Shown here: positions 1 through 8,000 of the stretch, piece after piece
Numbering within the stretch: the stretch's first letter is position 1
Layout: each line of letters opens with the position of its first letter
NCBI GenBank assembly: GCA_043557195.1
Contig: CP121314.1
Location: forward strand, 1,054,001 to 1,118,000
Length of the DNA: 64,000 nt
Reading direction: 5' to 3'
Source of the DNA: Jejuia sp043557195
GTDB lineage: Bacteria; Bacteroidota; Bacteroidia; Flavobacteriales; Flavobacteriaceae
Program-made: the position numbers and the translations under genes
The notes under the pieces: generated by a model
Told to the model about the DNA's origin: nothing
The model's database searches: none
Seen by the model: the letters and a program-made list of their open reading frames with translations, nothing else

Positions 1-308
1 AAGCAATCATCACCAGTAATTCTATCACAACTTTGCACTTCTTCCATAGCTTGTATTTGTTTTTGAACGTTATGTGATGCTCTTAATTCTCGGTGTATTA
101 CTAAAGTTATATACGCTTTTGTTTCAATGCCTAATTTTTCATGATTCACTTTTAAAGCATAACCTTCTATTAAACCATCTTCTTCCATTTGTCTAACACG
201 TTTGCCTATAGCAGGAGCAGACAATCCAACTTCTTTTCCAATATTAGCAAAGCTTTCTCTGGCATTAACATTTAACATTTCTAGTATCTTTTCATCTAAT
301 GTGTCCAT
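1..308 (-). CDS. Lrp/AsnC family transcriptional regulator (3' part cut by window edge)
   Basis: The leftward frame from ATG at 308 reads MDTLDEKILEMLNVNARESF and continues through the left edge without a stop, giving about 102 visible residues. Residues 1-50 form the Lrp-type winged helix-turn-helix (LSAPAIGKRVRQMEEDGLI is the recognition-helix region). The start of the ligand-sensing RAM domain follows (KLGIETKAYITLV). The family senses amino acids, and a role in amino-acid catabolism is plausible, but its own neighbours lie outside the window. The family assignment is firm; the specific target is unknown. Confidence 0.9.
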   Translation of the reverse strand, partial: MDTLDEKILEMLNVNARESFANIGKEVGLSAPAIGKRVRQMEEDGLIEGYALKVNHEKLGIETKAYITLVIHRELRASHNVQKQIQAMEEVQSCDRITGDDC

Positions 309-474
309 TTTTAATCGTAATTTTATTAGTAATTATTCGATATTATCGAATTCAAATATACAATTATTAATTCGATTATAAACTAAAAATAAAGTATTGC
401 TTTCTATATTTGTATTGTAACATTTGTACAGAATAGTTACCAGTTTTAATTATTAAAACAGAAAAAGATAAAAC

Positions 475-711
475 ATGAGTACATTTTTAATTGATAGTAT
501 TGGTTATGCAGCTTTAGTTATTAATTTATATTCTATGTCTACCAAAGGCGAATATAAACTACGTTTAATATCACTAATCGCTAATATAGGTTACATTTTA
601 TATGGTACGTTAATTAGTGCCACACCAATAATTGTAGGCTGCACAATTGCTGTATTGCTTCATGGCTATCACATACAAAGATTACGAATAAATAGGAATA
701 ACAATGATTAA
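475..711 (+). CDS. small membrane protein, YgjV/SemiSWEET-like
   Basis: This 78-residue protein has three hydrophobic stretches (about residues 3-20, 28-45 and 47-65). The order and the motif GYAALVINLYSMSTK resemble the half-size triple-helix bundle of YgjV/SemiSWEET-type proteins. The start is the ATG at 475; the 3' end overlaps the next gene by 8 bp, so the two are probably cotranscribed and translationally coupled. A transport role is inference from resemblance only. Confidence 0.6.
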   Translation: MSTFLIDSIGYAALVINLYSMSTKGEYKLRLISLIANIGYILYGTLISATPIIVGCTIAVLLHGYHIQRLRINRNNND

Positions 712-1225
712 AATTAAAAAAGCCACAAAAGCAGATATCGAAGTTTTAGCACTTTTAGGTAGACTAACTTGGGCAGAATCTCATGGTCATTATATCGAAG
801 ATAAAAACGATGTATTAAAATACCTAAATGAGAATTTTTCAGTTTCTAAAACAAAACAGAATATAAACAATTCCAACCAACTCTTTTATATTATGTATGT
901 AGATGATTTACCTGCAGGTTATGCGAAAGTAGTAGTAAATGCATCAAACGAAAATATTCCATCACAAAACAGCTGTCAATTAGAACGAATCTTCATTCTA
1001 AATGATTTTATACCTTTAAAAATTGGACAAAAGTTGCTCATTTTTGTTGAAGAGCAAGCCAAAAAACTGAAACTAGATACCATGTGGCTCACCGTTTATA
1101 TAAAAAACAATAGAGCAATTAGGTTCTATGAAAAAAATGAATTTAAAAACGTTGGAGAGTTAAACTTCAAAGTCAATGGAAAAGGTTACGAAAATATAGT
1201 TTTCTCAAAAAAAATATTAATATAG
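704..1225 (+). CDS. GNAT family N-acetyltransferase
   Basis: The 173-residue protein has the GNAT layout. The N-terminus (IKKATKADIEVLALL) is typical of the fold. A central strand LERIFILNDFIPLKIGQKLL contains the acetyl-CoA pyrophosphate-binding loop region, although the loop is a degenerate version of QxxGxG/A. The C-terminal WLTVYIKNNRAIRFYEKNEF is the conserved motif B of the family. It overlaps the small membrane protein gene upstream and is the last gene before a non-coding stretch. The substrate cannot be predicted; it could be a spermidine, peptide or small-molecule acetyltransferase. Confidence 0.85.
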   Translation: MIKIKKATKADIEVLALLGRLTWAESHGHYIEDKNDVLKYLNENFSVSKTKQNINNSNQLFYIMYVDDLPAGYAKVVVNASNENIPSQNSCQLERIFILNDFIPLKIGQKLLIFVEEQAKKLKLDTMWLTVYIKNNRAIRFYEKNEFKNVGELNFKVNGKGYENIVFSKKILI

Positions 1226-1368
1226 AAGATAAAACTACTGCCAACAAGTTGCATAGTTAATTACACCTTTTGAGGAGCATAGCATTGCGCTATACACAGT
1301 GGTTGTTAAACGACCCCTTACAAAAACAAACTACTATTTTTCCCTAAAACAGTAATTAGCAAACAAGT

Positions 1369-1452
1369 GCGTTAGGGATTGAACGGCATGTTTGAAATCC
1401 CCGACGCAGGAGGGATTGAGTAGTGAAAGCCCGACCCGACAGGGGAACGCCC
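1369..1452 (+). repeat. dispersed structured repeat element, copy A
   Basis: It starts GCGTTAGGGATTGA, contains GAAAGCCCGACCCGA and ends GGGAACGCCC. The ends are inverted (GCGTT / AACGC), so the element can fold back on itself. Two further copies, in the same orientation, are at 27803-27891 and 53945-54029; all three lie between genes. The middle sections differ in sequence while the two ends and the AAAGCCCGACCC core are kept. Confidence 0.8.
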
Positions 1453-1463
1453 AAATTATTAAA

Positions 1464-1494
1464 AAAGAAAAAAGATCCCGCTTCTCAGCGGGAT
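1464..1494 (-). terminator. rho-independent terminator (leftward)
   Basis: An 8-bp perfect stem ATCCCGCT/AGCGGGAT (1475-1482 with 1487-1494) has a 4-nt loop. On the minus strand it is followed by CTTTTTTC and more T. It lies downstream of another leftward terminator, so it may act as a back-up stop for the lipoprotein transcript or end a short RNA made from between the two hairpins. Confidence 0.7.
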
Positions 1495-1553
1495 TAGTTC
1501 AACCAACAAACTTGAGTGTATTTTGATAAAACTTCTCAAGTTTGGGTTTCACT

Positions 1554-1585
1554 AAAAAAGGCTGCCAAATTAAATTTAGCAGCCT
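1554..1585 (-). terminator. rho-independent terminator of the lipoprotein gene
   Basis: Stem GGCTGC/GCAGCC (1560-1565 with 1579-1584) is extended inwards by AAAT/ATTT across one mismatch. On the minus strand the stem is followed by six T. It lies about 80 bp past the stop codon of the leftward lipoprotein gene. Confidence 0.8.
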
Positions 1586-1666
1586 ATCTTATAAAGGAAT
1601 CTTATCTTAGTTAACCAACCTACAAACCGAATACGTAAGATGTTCCTTTATCAACCAAAAGCAATA

Positions 1667-3397
1667 TTATTGTATGTTTTCTAAAACTAATATGCGTTCT
1701 ATCTCTCCGTTAGAATCGTAGTCTTTTAACTCAATTCTGTTAGGTGTAATTTCTTTGATTTTCCATCTGTGACGTAACTCAAAGAAAGGTGCATCATCTG
1801 TTCTGAAGTTTAAACCTAAGTTTAAGCCTTCGTATCTGTATCCGTGCCAAGACCCTACATAGTTGTTACCTTGACCTTCAGCAAATAACTTTCCGTTTTC
1901 GTTAAATCCGATTACGTAACCGTCGTAGTTTGGTGTTAAATCTGCATCAAGAACCATGTAAGATGCTACTTCCCAAACACCGTTTACTAAAACTTCGCCA
2001 ATGTAAATTACATCTTCATCATTTTCTGGACAATCTCTTTCTAGTTCCATTTCATTGTCACCGTTAGTCAGCTCAATTTCATCTTCACTTAAGAAGTTTA
2101 TTAACCATTGTAATTTTAAATCTGGTCTACCTTCAAGGTTAATTTCTAAACCAATGCCAGCGTTTCTAACCAATACTTCGTAAGTACCTTGAACCAATTC
2201 TCCGTTAATTCTTAGTTTTACAACATTATTTTCAAAGAATTTTAATGGTGTACCTATATACTCATCTTCTTTGTTGGTATCTTCTACTTCTAATTCGGTG
2301 ATTCTCCATAAACACTCTTTTAAGAAATTCTCAACACGCTCTTTAGTAATATCTATAATTACATCGCAGTTTCTCTTAAGTATAATTCTGTTACCGCCTT
2401 CTTCATAGATTTTAATCTTTCCGTCTTCAAAATCGTATAGTAACCATTTTAAGGTAAAATCTGCTAAATTCTCGAACTCCATATCTATAACTATACCTCT
2501 TCTTGTACGTTCTAGTTCCCATTCGCCTGTTAAAATATCTCCATTTCTTGAGCGCATTGTTACAACACCATCCTCTTTAAAATTAATGGCATATTGTGCA
2601 AACTCATCATTAGCTTGATTATCTCTTTTGAATTCATAAACAATCCAAGGACAATTAATTAAATACTTTTCTAAACGTTCTTTTGAAAAGTCGTCTTCTT
2701 CTTCACAGCTATCTTTAGCCGTTTCAATAATACGTTTTAGTTGCTCGTTGTTTTCAGCAGTTAATACAGTTCCATCTTTTAAAACCATATTTACTGGAAA
2801 GTTTAAACTTGCAAAAACATCAGCGTTTTTAACACGTTTCATGAAAAGGTGTAATTGTCTATCGTTTTCTATTTCTACAGTTTCAATGATATTAAAATCT
2901 CTGTCGAATACTGAAAATGCAATTGGGAATTGAAAATCAACACATCTTATTTCTTTTTCATCTTCTTCATCATCGTCTTTACATTCAGAAATAAATTCTG
3001 ATAATTGTTCAGCGCTTTCTATGGTAATTTCTTCGTGATCTGAAGTAACAATCGTAATAGGGAATATGATATCTAAACGATCGATATCGTCTTCAAACTC
3101 TTCATATAATCTTTTAATTTTGATGTAGTCTGCTTCAGAATCAATTCTAATTTCAAGTCCGCGAACTTTTACAACAACTGGTAGCTTAATGGAGATACAA
3201 CTTGTGCCGTCAATAATGTTGTCTTTAGAACCGTCGTTTTTAGACGTAGCACTTAAAAAGCTAGTAAGCTCAGACGTTGGGGCAAGTGCTTCAGCCTCGT
3301 CAGGAGGAGTAATGTCAACAATCTCATCCTGACATGAGGTGAGCATTAAAAGGGCAAAAAAAGGTAGTAATACTAAAAATTTAAACTTAGTTTTCAT
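1667..3397 (-). CDS. large modular surface lipoprotein
   Basis: From the ATG at 3397 the protein has 576 residues. It begins MKTKFKFLVLLPFFALLMLT and has a lipobox ending at Cys22 (LTSC), so it is a lipoprotein. An in-frame ATG at 3421 would add eight residues, but it lies almost on the predicted promoter and would bury the signal peptide. Internal duplication is visible. Two ~80-residue acidic repeats (about 65-142 and 150-232) share a 'FP(I/V)...' strand followed by 'E..EQL..' . Three ~105-residue modules follow (about 239-343, 352-456, 467-576), each with a CxWxV/I start, an F-x-E/N-N/D-G strand and a final E-L/I-x-L-E/K-R pattern like lipocalin-type beta barrels. The putative ECF promoter upstream ties it to the sigma/FecR/TonB-receptor locus. 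Function unknown; a surface-exposed binding protein is the likeliest reading. Confidence 0.75.
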   Translation of the reverse strand: MKTKFKFLVLLPFFALLMLTSCQDEIVDITPPDEAEALAPTSELTSFLSATSKNDGSKDNIIDGTSCISIKLPVVVKVRGLEIRIDSEADYIKIKRLYEEFEDDIDRLDIIFPITIVTSDHEEITIESAEQLSEFISECKDDDEEDEKEIRCVDFQFPIAFSVFDRDFNIIETVEIENDRQLHLFMKRVKNADVFASLNFPVNMVLKDGTVLTAENNEQLKRIIETAKDSCEEEDDFSKERLEKYLINCPWIVYEFKRDNQANDEFAQYAINFKEDGVVTMRSRNGDILTGEWELERTRRGIVIDMEFENLADFTLKWLLYDFEDGKIKIYEEGGNRIILKRNCDVIIDITKERVENFLKECLWRITELEVEDTNKEDEYIGTPLKFFENNVVKLRINGELVQGTYEVLVRNAGIGLEINLEGRPDLKLQWLINFLSEDEIELTNGDNEMELERDCPENDEDVIYIGEVLVNGVWEVASYMVLDADLTPNYDGYVIGFNENGKLFAEGQGNNYVGSWHGYRYEGLNLGLNFRTDDAPFFELRHRWKIKEITPNRIELKDYDSNGEIERILVLENIQ

Positions 3398-3433
3398 GGT
3401 ATATGTTTTTGGGTTAAACAAATCGTTCTTTGC

Positions 3434-3468
3434 TATAAAACAGGTAAACTTTAAAAACTCCTACCCTT
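3434..3468 (-). promoter_or_regulatory. putative ECF-sigma promoter of the lipoprotein gene
   Basis: On the minus strand AAGGGTAGGA (3468-3459) is followed by ACCTGTTTTATA (3445-3434). The same two boxes at the same spacing lie upstream of fecR (4653-4687). The downstream box ends 36 bases before the ATG at 3397, which supports that start. The two copies flank the gene for an ECF sigma factor, so recognition by that factor is inferred. Confidence 0.7.
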
Positions 3469-3557
3469 TTTTTAAAAAATTTCAAAAAATAAATTCCTAA
3501 TTCCAAAACCAAAATTGCAAAAAACCTTTATTTTAGAGGCACCAACTACCAAAACTC

Positions 3558-4076
3558 ATGGCGAAACAATTACATGAAAATATTTGTGAAGAGCGTATAT
3601 TTTCGTCTATTTTCAATAAACATTCAAAAAACTTACACGATTTTCTCTATTATAAGTTTGGAGAATTACTAAACCCCAAAGATAAAGTACAGGAGGCTTT
3701 TGTAAAACTATGGCAAAATTGTGCGAAGGTATCTCCCGATAAAGCAAAGAGTTTTGTATTCACTACAGCCAATAATTTAATGTTGAATGAAGTGGCGCAC
3801 CAAAAAGTGGTATTGAAACATCAACAAACCTCTAACCCAAAATTTAGCACCAACGAGAGTCCTGAGTTTTTAATGCAGGAATCTGAATATAATGATAAGT
3901 TACAACGTGCACTGGCAAATTTAACCGAAGCGCAACGCGTGGCTTTTATGATGAATCGTGTTGAAGGGAAACGCTTTAAGGAAATAGCTGAGTTACTAGA
4001 TATTTCTACCAAAGCAGTTGAAAAACGTATTTATGGTGCTTTGGAGAAGTTGCGAAAGGAGATTAAGGAGTTGTGA
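3558..4076 (+). CDS. ECF-type RNA polymerase sigma factor (FecI-like)
   Basis: The 172-residue protein has sigma region 2 at about residues 20-60 (HDFLYYKFGELLNPKDKVQE, then FVKLWQN) and region 4 at about 112-168 (LTEAQRVAFMMNRVEGKRFK, then EIAELLDISTKAVEKRIYGA). It lacks regions 1 and 3, as expected for ECF factors. It directs RNA polymerase to a small regulon and is presumably held inactive by the membrane FecR encoded 0.6 kb downstream. It is divergent from the lipoprotein gene. No copy of the shared promoter block is visible upstream of this gene itself, so it may be expressed from a housekeeping promoter. Confidence 0.92.
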   Translation: MAKQLHENICEERIFSSIFNKHSKNLHDFLYYKFGELLNPKDKVQEAFVKLWQNCAKVSPDKAKSFVFTTANNLMLNEVAHQKVVLKHQQTSNPKFSTNESPEFLMQESEYNDKLQRALANLTEAQRVAFMMNRVEGKRFKEIAELLDISTKAVEKRIYGALEKLRKEIKEL

Positions 4077-4105
4077 TTCAAATATTTAATTCTCTACTAT
4101 AGATT

Positions 4106-4642
4106 ATGAGTGAAAGTAATAATGGTGAAATAATTGGATTTTATGCGAGCTTCAATGAAAATGATCCCAATCTAGAATTATTCAGGTCATATTTGTGGGG
4201 TAAAAATGGATTAAAAAATGAACTTTCACATTTAAAATGGAGAAGTTACGGACAAGGGTTAGAACTTATTTTATTTCAATTCTACGTTAATCCCGGTGCT
4301 TTTTTAAAAACAAACTTAAAACAAATTGAAAGCTATAGATCTAAAGAAAAATCCATAGGAATTCCTGTAATTATTGACAATCAATTTTTCAACATGACGG
4401 GACAAGAACGTCAAATATTTTTTTCAGAAACTATTATTAGTAGACTTGAATTAGTTAAGATAAAAGTAAAGCGAAATAAATTAAGATTTGAGATAATTCA
4501 ATTAATAGAGGATGTTAAAGTATCATTGAATTATAAGAAAACTGCTAAACGAGTTAATATCGAAAATAGGAGGGTTAGTACCGAAATTAAACATAAGTCA
4601 ATTTGGCAAAAAATGAAAGATAAACTTGAGAAACTAAAATAA
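4106..4642 (+). CDS. hypothetical protein between sigma and FecR genes
   Basis: This 178-residue protein has no recognisable motif, signal peptide or membrane segment. It starts at the ATG at 4106, 29 bp after the sigma gene. The N-terminal two thirds look globular (YASFNENDPNLELFRSYLWG; WRSYGQGLELILFQFYVNPG). The last ~50 residues are strongly basic with many Lys/Arg. It sits where sigma and anti-sigma genes are normally adjacent, and the putative ECF promoter lies after it, so it is probably transcribed with the sigma gene and not with fecR. I do not recognise its family. Confidence 0.7.
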   Translation: MSESNNGEIIGFYASFNENDPNLELFRSYLWGKNGLKNELSHLKWRSYGQGLELILFQFYVNPGAFLKTNLKQIESYRSKEKSIGIPVIIDNQFFNMTGQERQIFFSETIISRLELVKIKVKRNKLRFEIIQLIEDVKVSLNYKKTAKRVNIENRRVSTEIKHKSIWQKMKDKLEKLK

Positions 4643-4652
4643 TTTTGGAACC

Positions 4653-4687
4653 AAGGGTAGGAAAAAATAAAAGTAACCTGTTATATA
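4653..4687 (+). promoter_or_regulatory. putative ECF-sigma promoter of fecR-TonB receptor
   Basis: AAGGGTAGGA (4653-4662) and ACCTGTTATATA (4676-4687) match the minus-strand block at 3468-3434 with no gap: the first boxes are identical and the second differ by one base. The downstream box ends 16 bases before the ATG of fecR at 4704. This favours that ATG over the in-frame TTG at 4689. Confidence 0.72.
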
Positions 4688-4703
4688 ATTGAATAACGAC
4701 AAG

Positions 4704-5600
4704 ATGAATAGAGAAGCACTCATATTAAAATGGTTAAATAACGATCTAAATGATCAGGAATTCGAGGCTTTTAAAGCTTTGGAAGACTATGATGAGTTAG
4801 TGAAGTTAAACCAAAATTTGCAAGGATTTAAGGCAGACACTTATGATTCTGAAACAGAATTACAAAATGTATTAACTGCTATAAAAACTGAGCAAACACC
4901 AAAAATCCATTGGTTAAAACCACTAATGCGAGTTGCTGCAGTTTTAGCTATTTGTTTTAGCGTATACTATTTCACTACTACGCTAGACACTACTATTACT
5001 ACACAATTGGCACAAAAAACCACTGTAGAGTTACCAGATGCATCTACCGTTTCCCTTAACGCAAAGTCGTTGTTAGCTTATAATAAAAATGATTGGAAAA
5101 AAGAACGTGATGTAGACCTTCAAGGTGAAGCCTTTTTTAAGGTTGCCAAAGGCTCTTCATTTAACGTTAAAACTACATCAGGAACCGTTACGGTTTATGG
5201 TACTCAATTTAATGTAAAACAACGGGACAATTATTTTGAGGTTATTTGCTACGAAGGTTTAGTTGGGGTAACATACAACACTAAAGAAACAAAATTAAAA
5301 CCTGGAGACAGCTTTTTGGTTATCGATGGGAAAATTATTGCTAAAGAAAAAGAATACCGCTCCACACCTTCGTGGTTGAATAACGAAAGTGACTTTAAAA
5401 GTATTCCGTTTAAACAAGTTGTTGCTGAGTTTGAAAGACAATATGAGGTTGAAGTTACACTAATGAATGTTGATTCAACACAGTTGTTTACAGGTTCGTT
5501 TACACACGATAATCTTGATGTAGCATTAAAATCTATTGCATTACCTTTACAAGTAACGTATAGTAAACAAAACAACACGATTATTTTAAAGCGTGAATAG
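4704..5600 (+). CDS. FecR family anti-sigma factor
   Basis: From the ATG at 4704 the protein has 298 residues. A cytoplasmic N-terminus (REALILKWLNNDLNDQEFEA) would bind sigma. One membrane segment lies at about residues 78-95 (MRVAAVLAICFSVYYF). The periplasmic FecR domain follows (TTVELPDASTVSLNAKSLLA; GEAFFKVAKG; TVTVYGTQFNV; GDSFLV). The C-terminal DUF4974/STN-like domain has the FKQVVAEFERQYEVEVTL and FTGSFTHDNLDVALKSIA motifs. It receives a signal from the TonB receptor encoded next and releases the ECF sigma factor. Its stop overlaps the start of the receptor gene by 8 bp. Confidence 0.93.
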   Translation: MNREALILKWLNNDLNDQEFEAFKALEDYDELVKLNQNLQGFKADTYDSETELQNVLTAIKTEQTPKIHWLKPLMRVAAVLAICFSVYYFTTTLDTTITTQLAQKTTVELPDASTVSLNAKSLLAYNKNDWKKERDVDLQGEAFFKVAKGSSFNVKTTSGTVTVYGTQFNVKQRDNYFEVICYEGLVGVTYNTKETKLKPGDSFLVIDGKIIAKEKEYRSTPSWLNNESDFKSIPFKQVVAEFERQYEVEVTLMNVDSTQLFTGSFTHDNLDVALKSIALPLQVTYSKQNNTIILKRE

Positions 5601-7944
5601 AAAAGGACTCCTTTTTCTTTTAAGTGTCTTATTTTTTTTGAATGGTTTAAAAGGTTTCTCGCAAGCCAATCAAGAAACACAACCGCTTATTGCTATTTTA
5701 AAAATACTTTCTGAAAGGTATGACGTTAGTTTTTCTTATGTGGATGAAACTATCGCAAATATTGAAGCCACATTACCTTCTGAAGATTTAGAACTTACCG
5801 ATGCTATTTATGAATTAGAATTGTCAACCAACTTAAAATTCAACATTCTAAATGATAGATTTGTCACCATTGTAAAACCAAAAGCAACCGATAAAACTAT
5901 TATTCGTGAGCAACTGGAAGAAGTTGTCGTCAAAAACTATTTAACATCTGGTATCACAAAACTAAACGATGGTTCTCTTACTGTGAAACCCGAACAATTT
6001 GGTATTTTACCTGGATTGATTGAACCTGATGTATTACAAACCATTCAAGCACTTCCTGGTGTTTTTAGTGTTGAAGAATCTGTATCAAATTTGAATATTA
6101 GAGGCGGCACGCACGATCAAAATCTAATACTTTGGGATGGTATCAAAATGTATCAATCTGGACATTTCTTCGGATTGATTTCCGCTTTTAACCCGTATAC
6201 TACAAAAAAAGTAAATGTTTCAAAAAACGGAACACGAGCAAGATTTGGCGATGGTGTTTCTAGTGTGATAGACATGCAATTGTCCGATGACGTCGATGGC
6301 AAGTTCAATGCGGGTGCAGGCTTCAATCTAATCAATGCGCATGCTTATGCTAAAATTCCATTAACACATAATACAGAACTGCAATTATCAACGCGACGTT
6401 CTATTACAGATTTAATAGTTACGCCTACATACGACCAGTATTTTAAGCGTGTTTTTCAAGATTCTGATTTATCGAATAATGCAAAAAGTGATGATATTAT
6501 TTCTCAAAATGAAGACTTTTCATTTTATGATATTACGGCAAAACTTTTATATGATATTTCTAAGAAGGATAAAGTCCGCCTTCATTTTATGAATATTAAT
6601 AATTCTTTAAATTATGAAGAGCGTTCTACTATAAATGATAGAAGTGAAGCACTTAATAGTAGCCTATCACAACAAAATTTCGCTTATGGATTAACATATA
6701 CTAGAGATTGGAGTAATTCGTTTTCAACAAGAGCACAATTATATGTCACCAACTATGATTTAGATGCTACTAACTTTGATATTATAAATAATCAGCGTCT
6801 GATTCAAGAAAATGAAGTATTTGATGGCTCTGCAAGATTAGATTTTGATTATAAGCCAAATCATAATTTCAAGTTTAATTTAGGGTATCAATTTTCTGAA
6901 ATAGGTATTAGTAATTTAGAAGATGTGAACAACCCTAATTTCAGAAGTTTTGTTCGTGATGTCGTAAGAAGTCATTCTGTTTATGCCGAAAGTGCTTTTT
7001 TATCAACTAATGCCAAAACCAGATTGAATATTGGTGCTCGTATCAATCATATAGATATATCTGATGATATCTTGATTGAGCCACGACTTAATTTTAGTCA
7101 GCGGTTTTTAAATGTGTTTCGTTTTGAACTTTTAGGAGAATTTAAAAGTCAGACCGCTTCTCAAATTATCGATTTACAAAATGACTTTTTAGGTATAGAA
7201 AAACGCCGTTGGGTTTTGGCTACTGAAAGAACCGAAACTGAGATAGTTAATGAAAAATCACTATTTCCTGTTCCCATAGTAAAGAGTAAACAAGCCTCGG
7301 CTGGGATTCATTTTAATAAAAACAAATTTTTGATTAGTGCTGAAGCATTTATCAAAAAAGTAGATGGTATTACTACCAGAAGCCAAGGGTTTCAAAACCA
7401 ATATCAGTTTACATATGCCACTGGAAGTTATGAAATTAAAGGTATTGACGTTCTTATAAATAAACAATTTCAAGATGTGGTGAGTACATGGCTAGGGTAT
7501 TCTTATAGTATTAATGATTATACCTTTCCAACACTAAACAACGGACAGCCTTTTCCAAATAATGCTGATATTCGTCATTCACTTACTTTTGCCAGTACTT
7601 ATACCTATAGAGATTTTAAACTTGCGGCAGGGTTTAACTGGTTTTCTGGAAGACCAACAACATTGCCCACATTTGTGCAAAATGAGGGTGATACGCGAAT
7701 AAATTATTCCAATCCTAACGCTTCTCGGTTAGAAGATTATATGCGTACAGATGTTTCGGCAACTTATAATTTTAATCTATCGGAAGGCACTAAAGCTGTT
7801 ATTGGCACTTCACTTTGGAATCTTCTAAACAAAAAAAATATACTCAATAGATACTATATATTGAATGATGAAAACAACGTTACTCCCATTGAAAATATAT
7901 CTTTAGGAATAACACCAAATGTAAGTTTTAGGGTGATTTTTTAA
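5593..7944 (+). CDS. TonB-dependent outer-membrane receptor with signalling (STN) domain
   Basis: The 783-residue protein uses a GTG start inside the end of fecR. This is the only start that keeps the signal peptide (KGLLFLLSVLFFLNGLKGFSQ, less its first residue, to about residue 24). Residues ~30-95 form an STN domain (LKILSERYDVSFSYVDETIA; LSTNLKFNILNDRFVTIVKP), the part that touches FecR. The plug follows at about 120-235 (ILPGLIEPDVLQTIQALPG; NLNIRGGTHDQNLILWDGIK), then a long beta barrel ending in an aromatic residue (VSFRVIF). It imports an unknown ligand and signals its presence. There is no CarboxypepD-like extension, so it is FecA-like and not SusC-like. Confidence 0.93.
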   Translation: MNRKGLLFLLSVLFFLNGLKGFSQANQETQPLIAILKILSERYDVSFSYVDETIANIEATLPSEDLELTDAIYELELSTNLKFNILNDRFVTIVKPKATDKTIIREQLEEVVVKNYLTSGITKLNDGSLTVKPEQFGILPGLIEPDVLQTIQALPGVFSVEESVSNLNIRGGTHDQNLILWDGIKMYQSGHFFGLISAFNPYTTKKVNVSKNGTRARFGDGVSSVIDMQLSDDVDGKFNAGAGFNLINAHAYAKIPLTHNTELQLSTRRSITDLIVTPTYDQYFKRVFQDSDLSNNAKSDDIISQNEDFSFYDITAKLLYDISKKDKVRLHFMNINNSLNYEERSTINDRSEALNSSLSQQNFAYGLTYTRDWSNSFSTRAQLYVTNYDLDATNFDIINNQRLIQENEVFDGSARLDFDYKPNHNFKFNLGYQFSEIGISNLEDVNNPNFRSFVRDVVRSHSVYAESAFLSTNAKTRLNIGARINHIDISDDILIEPRLNFSQRFLNVFRFELLGEFKSQTASQIIDLQNDFLGIEKRRWVLATERTETEIVNEKSLFPVPIVKSKQASAGIHFNKNKFLISAEAFIKKVDGITTRSQGFQNQYQFTYATGSYEIKGIDVLINKQFQDVVSTWLGYSYSINDYTFPTLNNGQPFPNNADIRHSLTFASTYTYRDFKLAAGFNWFSGRPTTLPTFVQNEGDTRINYSNPNASRLEDYMRTDVSATYNFNLSEGTKAVIGTSLWNLLNKKNILNRYYILNDENNVTPIENISLGITPNVSFRVIF

Positions 7945-7950
7945 AATAAA

Positions 7951-7976
7951 AAAGCCGCAATATAATTGCGGCTTTT
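7951..7976. terminator. bidirectional rho-independent terminator
   Basis: Palindrome AAAAGCCGCAA...TTGCGGCTTTT has T-runs on both strands. It lies seven bases after the TonB-receptor stop and 25 bases before the stop of the convergent leftward gene, so it can end both transcripts. Confidence 0.88.
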
Positions 7977-8000
7977 GATTAACTATTATTAGATATTTAA

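Larger units (their letters stand above)
1226..1666. other. non-coding region with repeat element and two terminators
   Basis: There is no plausible gene in these 441 bases. They hold one copy of the dispersed ~85-bp element (1369-1452) and two hairpins, each with its T-tract on the minus strand (1464-1494 and 1554-1585). Between the two hairpins is a 9-bp inverted repeat (AAACTTGAG at 1508-1516, CTCAAGTTT at 1535-1543). The area also separates the end of the rightward acetyltransferase from the end of the leftward lipoprotein gene. Confidence 0.7.

Noticed and set aside
1369..1452. Insertion sequence or attachment site
   Set aside because: The element has no transposase frame and no flanking duplication that I can see; treated as a small dispersed structured repeat.
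2748..2933. 61-codon rightward frame inside the lipoprotein gene
   Set aside because: Antisense to a gene with lipobox and internal repeats; no feature of its own.
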